A stretch of 64,000 nt of DNA from contig CATWQI010000002.1 in the NCBI GenBank assembly GCA_958352885.1, positions 310,001-374,000 of the forward strand, written 5' to 3'. The notes beneath the pieces were generated by a model. The model saw only the letters and a program-made list of their open reading frames with translations. It had not been told where the DNA came from and made no database searches. Of this stretch, positions 54,228-62,048 are shown one piece after another; position 1 is the stretch's first letter; each line of letters begins with the position of its first letter. Position numbers and translations under genes: made by a program. The DNA is from an uncultured Duncaniella sp. GTDB taxonomy: Bacteria > Bacteroidota > Bacteroidia > Bacteroidales > Muribaculaceae.

Positions 54228-55121
54228 TTATTTATTAACAACTTCTTGAAGCTGGATAAGAGTGCATCTATCTCTGATTCTCCAATGTTCAAGAACAAAT
54301 TTATCAATCCTTTCCTTATCTTTGTCAGTGTGCCAACTGAATTCCCACATACAATCTTGTGGCGTATGTTGTTCTATCCAATCGAGGTAGTCCTCATCTA
54401 CAGGTGATATAGAGAGTCCATATACATGTATCTCCTTTACGTTAGATATTATTTCTGGTAGCTTGTCATGTTTAAAAATATGTTCGTATGGATTCTTTTG
54501 ATATCTACATAGTTCCGAACATGTATGGTCAACATCTACACTAGAAAATCTACCTCCATGAGGATGCTTGTTGTGCCCAAATATCAGACGTTCATGTTTA
54601 GATGCTCTACCATGTATGTGTAATACTCTTTCTTCCGGGATTTCATATAGCCATTCCAAAACATCGGTATAGTTGAAGTTTATAAAGAAGGATTCATCCT
54701 TCTCAATATGTGTGTATTTAGGGTCGGTGATCATGCGCTGACAATCATCAACCCACCTCTCAAAGCAAAATTGTAATATTTCCAGTAGTCCCCGCAATCT
54801 ATTTGCACATGGATTTTCTGAACATAGATTTGGGATCACAGGTGTCTTTCTTTTCTTCTGTCCACGAGCTTCTAAATCTGCTATAATCTCAGCTATTGGC
54901 TTCTTTGGTTTGGAAAATCTTCTGACGTAATTTTCTACATCTAATTGTCCAAGTTGGGTCTCAAAATCATTCCACCATTCACCCTCCATATTGTATGCTG
55001 CTACCATATTCTCATACACGAAGACATAATTAGTTTCGAGCCAACGTCTAAAGTGCCCATAACTGGTATGTAGGCCTGTAAATAAATCAAAACCGTTGCC
55101 GATAATATATAGATGTTTCAT
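54228..55121 (-). CDS. abiH: AbiH-like phage abortive infection protein
   Basis: 297 residues from the ATG at 55121 (MKHLYIIGNGFDLFTGLHTSY). An earlier in-frame ATG at 55139 adds six residues only. The opening IIGNGFD..TGLHTSYGHF, the central FFINFNYTDVLEWLY and VLHIHGRASKHERLIFGH, and the closing YGLSISPVDEDYLDWI are the AbiH family pattern. AbiH gives abortive infection against phage in Lactococcus; the mechanism is unknown. It is AT-rich like its neighbours and flanked by an imperfect direct repeat. Confidence 0.85.
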   Translation of the reverse strand: MKHLYIIGNGFDLFTGLHTSYGHFRRWLETNYVFVYENMVAAYNMEGEWWNDFETQLGQLDVENYVRRFSKPKKPIAEIIADLEARGQKKRKTPVIPNLCSENPCANRLRGLLEILQFCFERWVDDCQRMITDPKYTHIEKDESFFINFNYTDVLEWLYEIPEERVLHIHGRASKHERLIFGHNKHPHGGRFSSVDVDHTCSELCRYQKNPYEHIFKHDKLPEIISNVKEIHVYGLSISPVDEDYLDWIEQHTPQDCMWEFSWHTDKDKERIDKFVLEHWRIRDRCTLIQLQEVVNK

Positions 55122-55193
55122 TTCTGTTTTATGAGTCAAAGTGAGAACAAAAGTTAAGGAGTATCATATTAACTTCTCGCTCATTTGTTTCAA

Positions 55194-55234
55194 TTTTTGC
55201 CTGTCGATACGCATAGACAGTATTAGTGAGTAAT
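55194..55234 (-). repeat. Imperfect direct repeat copy 2 flanking abiH
   Basis: Second copy of the block at 54152-54190, directly after the Fic stop codon. Its small hairpin (CTGTC/GACAG around GATACGCATA) has different stem bases from copy 1 but the same loop. Confidence 0.6.
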
Positions 55235-55235
55235 G

Positions 55236-56108
55236 CTACTCTTCCTCGTAGTAGTAGGAGTAGTCGATGCCTTTCATGAACATCTCGCGGTCGTCAATCT
55301 TGTCGGTCAGCGCACCTTTCAGCAGGGACTTGATATGTGTTGAATCCACTACACTTTCACGCATTGCCGTCAGATATTCATTCTTATCAATTTGGCTCCA
55401 GTCCACGCAGAGTTTCAATGAATGTCTCAGCATGAGATCAAGCCAGATTCGGGTGCTTCGCCCGTTTCCTTCCATAAATGGGTGCACCACATTCATCTCG
55501 ACATACTTGTCGGCTATCTCGTCAAGTGTGGTTTCGGGCATTCGCTCAATGGTCGGTATGATCGTTGATAAATGAAGACAGTTGGCGAATGTGAATCCAC
55601 CCTTTGAGATATTCTTGTTTCTTATCTGTCCGGCAAATTCATACAAGCCTCCAAACAGGCAGGCATGTATCTGTTGCAAACATTTCTTACTGCCCGGTTC
55701 AAGAGAATTGAGTAATCCGCTTTCAAATAAAGTGTATGCCTTCTTTCGGCTATGCCCGTCTATAGTATTGTCGCTGTAAGTGAACCAGTCAAGGAACTTG
55801 ACGGCACGATTGTTGGGATAAAGCTTGGCAAGAAGGATAACGCCATCGCTATTCAAAACATCTGCCTTGCGCTGCTTTCCATCCGGAGCCTCGAATTTGA
55901 ACCCGTGAGTGGTACTCACGAGTTGAACACCCTCCTGCCCCAGCTTCCGCTTCAGCCAACGCCAATAGTTCCCGGCCTTCGTATAGTCCGGCTCATCATT
56001 GATAGCCCGCACCACATCCGTAGCTGAGAACCACCAGCAGTTGTTCTCGTCATCCCATACCGCCCTCACCTCGCGATCATTGAAAAACCGTATCGACTTC
56101 TTGCTCAT
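55236..56108 (-). CDS. Bro-N/Fic fusion protein
   Basis: 290 residues in two domains. The N-terminal Bro-N-like domain (about 1-115: IRFFNDREVRAVWDDENNCWWFSATDVVRAI, ending KFLDWFTYSD) occurs in phage and mobile-element DNA-binding proteins. The C-terminal Fic domain (about 125-265) has GGLYEFAGQIRNKNISKGGF and the intact catalytic motif HPFMEGNGR (209-217, His209). Fic proteins transfer AMP or related groups to target proteins. I see no clear inhibitory [ST]xxxE[GN] motif within the protein, so control may come from the Bro-N domain or another protein. Confidence 0.85.
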   Translation of the reverse strand: MSKKSIRFFNDREVRAVWDDENNCWWFSATDVVRAINDEPDYTKAGNYWRWLKRKLGQEGVQLVSTTHGFKFEAPDGKQRKADVLNSDGVILLAKLYPNNRAVKFLDWFTYSDNTIDGHSRKKAYTLFESGLLNSLEPGSKKCLQQIHACLFGGLYEFAGQIRNKNISKGGFTFANCLHLSTIIPTIERMPETTLDEIADKYVEMNVVHPFMEGNGRSTRIWLDLMLRHSLKLCVDWSQIDKNEYLTAMRESVVDSTHIKSLLKGALTDKIDDREMFMKGIDYSYYYEEE

Positions 56109-56259
56109 ATATAACGCTCCTTATACGATAGTTAAAAATTCTCCGAAACAACTCTGCCATCTGGTCATCAACAGGCCACACCGATTCATTGGCAAGCCAA
56201 ACCTCTTTCTTCGTCTCGCCGCCTTGCGTCTGAAAAGATAAATTCTCTCTGCCATTCAT
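56077..56259 (-). pseudogene. RhuM-like N-terminal remnant overlapping fic
   Basis: A 60-residue frame. Residues 4-38 (RENLSFQTQGGETKKEVWLANESVWPVDDQMAELF) resemble the start of RhuM-family proteins, which normally continue for some 300 residues. The remainder runs into the fic gene in another frame and matches nothing, so this is a truncated gene. It could still act as a leader peptide overlapping the fic start by 32 bp. Confidence 0.5.
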
Positions 56260-59247
56260 TCTATAAATTTGGTGTATATTTAATCAATTGATTGTATTTT
56301 TTGAACAATAGTGGACGACCTGAATGATCCTTTTCGCCTCATACTAGCCAAACCATAGAAAGATCATTCTTCTTTAAGAATTTATCCAAAATGTCTCTGC
56401 GTAAATAGGAATAATGTTGGGATTTGTCCTCGCCTAATGATCCAGTAACATTGTAAAATGCTAACTTGCCATTCGAATCTTGAAGGTCAAATGTTCGAGG
56501 AACAAAATACAAGCTTTCACTTATAATAATCTCTTTTGATAAAGTCATACATGAGCCTATCGAACAATCAAAAGAAACACAATAATTCATTGTAGGAACT
56601 AGAATCTCGATATCAACGAACTCTGAGTTAATAACTTCTATTAATTTGTCAAGTTTACCTTCTGAATCAAGTTCACTATTACCCTCTAAGTATGATTTTA
56701 GGATAGCCTCCATTTCTATGTATGAATTGATAATCTCATCATTCGGTGTTTTAAATGACATTTCCCCCCAATTAGAGTAGGTAGCTTGGGTAAAAATACT
56801 CATTTCCCCAGCAATACATGAAAAATTATCCTTTACATCTAATAGATTAAGTCGAGATAGTTCTTCGTCTTGGAGACAATCAACAAATTTATCCAGATTT
56901 TCTGTTTTGATGATTAAAGGTCTGATAAAAGCAAACCTTGATCTGTCAATGGATTTATCTTCCACTGACATATATCCATAAAGGCATATAAATTCTTCTA
57001 TTGTATTCTCGTAACTATTGTGATTCACACATAGTTTTGGACCAAAATCAAATCCATCAGTTTCATTCAACCAATTGACCATAGAGGAATCTTTCCCCAA
57101 TATATCAAGGAAAAATGTGTCGATTTCTGCACTCTCTGTAGGAAATGTTGGATCAATATCTATTCCAGCAGGACGCCACTTATCATATTCATCATATATT
57201 AGATCATTATCTTGAAGAATTCCTGCTACTTCATAATATGCTATCCATGAATACTTTTTGCCAAACCGATCAATTTTATCAGAATCATTATGCCGAGAAT
57301 AATCAGAATAACGACTAATGTTGTTATCAACAATTCCAAAGCGAATTTCATTCCACCCCAGATCAGTAATGCATTGCATTATGTATCCTCTAACTCGTTG
57401 CTTTAACTCTGGATCAGAATACGAATGTCCGTTTCGGATAAGAGATCCGATAGTATAGTTACTGAAATCCATTTGCATGGGTCCACTCCATCCTTTCACT
57501 TTTTCCCAACTAGTTATATCCGTTTCTGTAGTTCCGTAAGGAGCATATATAGTATCAGTGTCATTCTTATAATCTTCAGGGAATAGTTTTGTTGCTATCT
57601 CAATTATTCTTTGAGAATAATATCTTATATTGATATGAGGGGTTTTTAGAATAGGATTAGAAGAATAAAAACTATTCCATACCAAATTTGCAATTTCAAG
57701 GATTAAATTCTTATGATCTTCGGAAGGGTGTGGGATATGATTTACAAGTACAAAACCGTATGCAACAGCTAACATACGTTCTGGCACATATAAGTCATTT
57801 ATATATAGTGACTTTTTTAATAGAACAATAAACTCAATCGGTTGTTTTAGAGCATAAAGAAATAATGCTTTAGTTACAAGGAATCTTAGCTTATGGCAAT
57901 TTGTTGTTAGAGTCCACATCAAATAATTAGCAACAACATTCGAAACCAAAAAATCAGAGTTAGACAGCGATAGTTCAGTAATTAAATCAGAGATAGATTC
58001 ATCCAGATTTTCATAGCGCAAATCTTCCATTATTTTGGTTGTCCAGATTAGATCTCGTTCCCACATAGTCATATTCTCTAAAAGTGAGGACGTGAAATTG
58101 AAATTCAAAGGGTTTTCTGGAGAAAATGCGACAGCCCATGAGTGCGAAAAGATGTCTTTTGAAGATAATAAATATGTACGTAGGTAGTTCTTTATTTCTA
58201 CTTCATTTTGTCTTATTGTATTAATACTTGATTGATAGATAGCCTTAATTATATGATATACAAGAGCTTTTTTGGTGTAGCCACTGTATATAAATCCGAA
58301 CCTATCAATTGATAAAATTATAAGACATGACAGTATGTCATCAAATAACGGATGCTGATTGCTATTACCATCAATGGTTAGCTTGGGTAAAATTGTCGAA
58401 TTAAAGTCTGATAGATAACTAGCCTTATCAGTGTATTTCCGTAGTATATTTTGAGCAATCAAGTAACCTGCCAGTAAATCATAGGTGAACAAAATATCTT
58501 CATGTCCACACCATTCTCGATAGAGTAATAAATCTTCCCCTTCTATTGCAGATAATTCTTCTATAGATAGATTTGCATTACATAATGGTACTCGGTTGGT
58601 GTTATTTTCCCATGCATAATCACAGATTGATGATAACTTTCTAAAAAGGAATGATTGATTGTATCTTATAGGTAACTTAAGAGTATCAACAACATTCGCA
58701 TTACAATATTTTAAATATTCCTCAAAGATATTAAATATGGTCATATTTGATAACGAAACAGTATTCCCTCTGTTCGTGATGCAAAAAATCCTAAGCGCTA
58801 AAGGATTTCCCCTAAATAATGACGTAACATTCTCGTCATTCGTTATACTGACGTTATAGTAATCGGTATATTTATTGAAGGCTTCATAAAAATTATCATT
58901 ATCAAACCCATGTACATCTATGCATAAATCATGATTCCCCTTCTTATAAAAATAATCCCCAAATATTTCTTCTTCATAAGAGGAACGATATGTGGTGATT
59001 AAAATCAAATTTTCAAATCCTTCCGAATTGATTGCGGAACGGATTTCAGATATACCGTTCTTCCAGATTTGATTCCAATGTAAAGATTCATTCAATCCAT
59101 CGATTATGAGCAATGTCTTTACTCCATGCATTTTTCCAAGTATATTGAGATTGGAAAGCAATTCATGGAAATTTATAGAAGATTGAAGGTCAAGTGCTTT
59201 TAGAATTTGAGTCTTGACGTCATCCTGCGTCTTTAAATCTTTTGCAG

Positions 59248-59259
59248 ATATATATATAT
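59248..59259 (-). repeat. (AT)6 microsatellite at the second frame break
   Basis: Twelve bases of alternating AT. With five units the coding frame continues from the Walker A part into the Walker B part; with six it stops at TAA 59233-59235. Confidence 0.75.
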
Positions 59260-59813
59260 CGCTGGTAATTTTAAATCATGGTATTGATCTAAGAGATTGA
59301 GTACAAGATGACTCTTACCTTTGGAGGCATTCCCTTTAATATGAACTTCATTATTTTTGATAAGCTCAAATCGTCCAAAAACATAGTATATTGGACTCCA
59401 ATAATTGCGTAAAACGAAATATGGTCCGAGAAATTTTTCCCGTGCGATTTTAATTCTATGCTTTAACTGTATATTTTCCTCTTTCTCTTCGGTCTCCCAA
59501 TTTACTGGAGCTAATATTTCTCCAGTCTTAAAGGATGACAAATCCTCATATATCTGCTGTAATTGAGAAACATGTTTACATAATTCATCAATGTGCTTAT
59601 TAGCCTCTGATGATGTATATGTACTATTTAATTCTGTTATAATTTGGTCAAATAGTACAAACATATTAGAAAAGATTGTGCTAGCGGGTGAGATAATACT
59701 AATAGCAGCTTTTTTAATATGAGTAAATTCTTCATCACAACAAAAATCATACAATTCCTTAACACTGTCATTAAATTCTCTAAGACAGTTGATGATTGTT
59801 GTATCTTCTATTC

Positions 59814-59820
59814 TTTTTTT
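59814..59820 (-). repeat. A7 homopolymer at the first frame break
   Basis: Seven T on the plus strand, A7 in the coding strand. With eight A the nuclease part continues into the NTPase part; with seven it ends at TAG 59808-59810. Confidence 0.65.
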
Positions 59821-60472
59821 AATTTTCTGCCTAACAATGGCCCACCAGTATAAAAATAAATATCTTCCTGCGAGTTTGTTTCTGAATGGAGATCCCCAAC
59901 ATATTTATCCCTTATCTCCACTCGATTCATTATTTTTAAGTAACGAGAATGTATCCACCCATCGTCTAATATAGTTGTTCCAAAAAACGCATTTCCAATT
60001 GCCGGATATTTGAATAAATATGAACACAAATCACTATCCCCGTAATGGAATAATTCCAAATCATTGCACGATGATGGGATAAGTGATATTAACTCATTAG
60101 TAAACCATCCATGTTCAGTAGGAGTAAAATCTGATATTGAACAAAGAAACCATTTCTTCAATGATTTTCCATGTACTTCACAAGCCTTTTTTAACGAATC
60201 TTTAATTTGTTTCTTTCGACCGCCTTCTGAAAGCCGGCTAAAAAACTTACACTGCCAACCCCATACATCTCCATTCGGTAATGTATAATAGAATTCTACA
60301 CCATCTCCTCCACCACTATCATCAATAGGAGTGAAACGGCCTTCCTTAAATTCTTCTTTACAGATTAAATACCATAGCAGTTCAAAGCTTTGATACTGAC
60401 TTTTATTATATGGTTTTAATTTTGAGAAATCTATTTCATCTACTGTCATTATTATAGACTTAGATAGTTAAT

Positions 60473-61114
60473 TTAGATTATAATGTCAACCATAATGTTT
60501 AGATTATGGTAAGAAGCGATGGCGAGGATTTGTTTGCGTTTAGTGGCGGTGTCGGAACAGGTCATCAGTAGCCATCCGTTGCCGAGTGGCTTCTGAGCTG
60601 TTTGATATTTCTTATCCACTGTATTGCTGACAAGGGGAATTTTGTTGGCTATTAAACCTACGGCTCGCACTTTGTCAACTCCAACCTTAAGTACAAATTT
60701 ATGCAATGATTCCCATGCAGTGCGTTCTTCGATGATAGAGCCGTCCGGCATGGTTATCCTTAGGCGAGTGCGTGGATTGGTCACAACTTTCTTACCTCCC
60801 TTCTTCTTTTCGGTGTGCTCAACTACAGGGTCAGGTTTGATTTCTACCGCATCGGGGAGAACGGAAGTAATGTTGCGTTTGCGGGAAAGACTAACCTTTA
60901 GAGGTGCACCGGGTACATAGTCAACGACTAAGACAAGTTCACGCTGAACCTGTGCCAATGCCGGTTCAATCTTCTCGGTGAGAGTCGGGAGGATCTCGGT
61001 ACGAATGAGGTCCTCTTCAAGTTTGGCGGCTTCCTGTTTCAGTCGCTCATCAATGGGGAGATTAAGCTTTCGCAGATTCTCCATCGTGATATATAGTTCG
61101 CTTAGTGTTGACAT
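60473..61114 (-). CDS. Uncharacterised defence-associated protein, 213 residues
   Basis: An N-terminal helical region (1-50, SELYITMENLRKLNLPIDERLKQEAAKLEEDLI) and a beta segment with LVLVVDYVPGAPLKVSLSRK lead to a basic linker (KKKGGKKVVTNPRTR). A compact C-terminal domain of about 80 residues follows (RLRITMPDGSIIEERTAWESLHKFVLKVGVDKVRAVGL ... GWLLMTCSDTATKRKQI). I recall similar proteins beside type IIG restriction enzymes in Bacteroides, but the function is unknown to me. It lies 6 bp after the 122-residue gene and 23 bp before the Avs-like gene, so it is in the operon. Confidence 0.68.
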   Translation of the reverse strand: MSTLSELYITMENLRKLNLPIDERLKQEAAKLEEDLIRTEILPTLTEKIEPALAQVQRELVLVVDYVPGAPLKVSLSRKRNITSVLPDAVEIKPDPVVEHTEKKKGGKKVVTNPRTRLRITMPDGSIIEERTAWESLHKFVLKVGVDKVRAVGLIANKIPLVSNTVDKKYQTAQKPLGNGWLLMTCSDTATKRKQILAIASYHNLNIMVDIII

Positions 61115-61120
61115 AGTGAT

Positions 61121-61489
61121 TTATATTATATGTATTCGCATTTGATATAGTTTATTATACCAATCGCTTTTGAGTCTGGTTGCTTCATAGTCAATTTCAT
61201 TTGATTCACGAAGTTTCTCCGGCTCTTTCAAATCACGAAAAACTAATAGTGCTTTATTTACTTGTTTATAATATTCAACAGCATTGTCAATCGTCTTTGA
61301 GGGCATAACTGAATGAAACACCTTACCATTCAAGACATTCATCAATGTCCTGAAATCTGAACTAAAAGAGTCAGCTGAAATTGAGCGCAATACTGATTCC
61401 TCTTCTGGTTTCATCATTGGCGAGAATATTTCAATAAAACGAGAAAAGCCATCTCTACCATCCGACTGATTATAATTGAATTGATTCAT
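61121..61489 (-). CDS. Hypothetical protein, 122 residues, in defence operon
   Basis: Not recognised. Predominantly helical, soluble, with no cysteines. Segments RFIEIFSPMMKPEEESVLRSIS and AVEYYKQVNKALLVFRDL suggest a small helical bundle. Tight spacing (6 bp to the next gene, 32 bp from the previous one) makes it a likely operon component. Confidence 0.6.
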   Translation of the reverse strand: MNQFNYNQSDGRDGFSRFIEIFSPMMKPEEESVLRSISADSFSSDFRTLMNVLNGKVFHSVMPSKTIDNAVEYYKQVNKALLVFRDLKEPEKLRESNEIDYEATRLKSDWYNKLYQMRIHII

Positions 61490-61521
61490 ATTCGTTATTG
61501 TTAAAGACTCAGGATTACAAC

Positions 61522-62034
61522 TTAATATATAATTTGATGCTTTTGAGAATCTTGAGTATAGTTGAGATACTCTAAAGTTGGTAGAATAAATGCCTGAAGC
61601 TTTTTATTCATCATATATATTACGGTTAATTGGATGTATCGTTTTAAGGCATCTTCTGGGACATCGTGTCCACGTACATATGTATTTGGTTTAGAAAGTT
61701 TTTCTTTTGTTTCTGCTTTAATCTTGATGTTGTATGGTTCGTATCCATAAACACTATAAGGGCCACAACTCTTTTTATACTCCCAAGTATATGGAAAGGA
61801 ATCGCCCATGTAACCTTCTTTGAATTCTGATAGGATACCGTTCAATCTCCGTATAAAAATCAAATACTTTATTAATTTATATATCAGATAGACTCCGACT
61901 GTTACGGACAACCAGAGCCATACGGGGAAATTGTAATTCCATAACCATTTTTCTGTTATGGAATAGAGAATTCCAGATGCAATTAAACTACTAATCACAC
62001 CGACAATGATACCTTTAATGGTTTCTTTACTCAT
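61522..62034 (-). CDS. Two-helix membrane protein, 170 residues, in defence operon
   Basis: Not recognised. Two hydrophobic segments near the N-terminus (about 6-26 GIIVGVISSLIASGILYSI and 36-57 FPVWLWLSVTVGVYLIYKLI) are followed by a soluble domain of about 110 residues. It starts 14 bp after the methyltransferase stop. A membrane protein inside a restriction/STAND operon could be an effector or anchor; this is inference. Confidence 0.62.
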   Translation of the reverse strand: MSKETIKGIIVGVISSLIASGILYSITEKWLWNYNFPVWLWLSVTVGVYLIYKLIKYLIFIRRLNGILSEFKEGYMGDSFPYTWEYKKSCGPYSVYGYEPYNIKIKAETKEKLSKPNTYVRGHDVPEDALKRYIQLTVIYMMNKKLQAFILPTLEYLNYTQDSQKHQIIY

Positions 62035-62048
62035 AGGTGCTGAATTAG

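Larger units (their letters stand above)
56339..60449 (-). pseudogene. Avs-like nuclease-STAND NTPase, split in three frames at two sequence repeats
   Basis: Three consecutive frames make one protein of about 1,370 residues. Part 1 (60449-59808) is a PD-(D/E)XK-like nuclease with SGGGDGVEF (Asp49, Glu52) and WGWQCKFF (Gln66, Lys68). Part 2 (59754-59233 from its first ATG) carries Walker A GNASKGKSH (141-149). Part 3 (59161-56339) carries Walker B TLLIIDGLNE (Asp21) and a long helical C-terminus with GKKYSWIAYYEV and a WRPAGIDIDP-type motif. This order is that of antiviral STAND (Avs/AVAST) proteins. The breaks coincide with A7 (59814-59820) and (AT)6 (59248-59259). One more A, and one AT fewer, would restore the frame and read through RKLKKRIEDTT and LPAIYISAKDLKTQDD. 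It starts 23 bp after the preceding gene of the operon. Confidence 0.8.

Noticed and set aside
59233..59820. Programmed ribosomal frameshifting in the Avs-like gene
   Set aside because: Two separate shifts of different size would be needed, and neither site has a slippery heptamer with a clear downstream structure. Repeat-length change is simpler.
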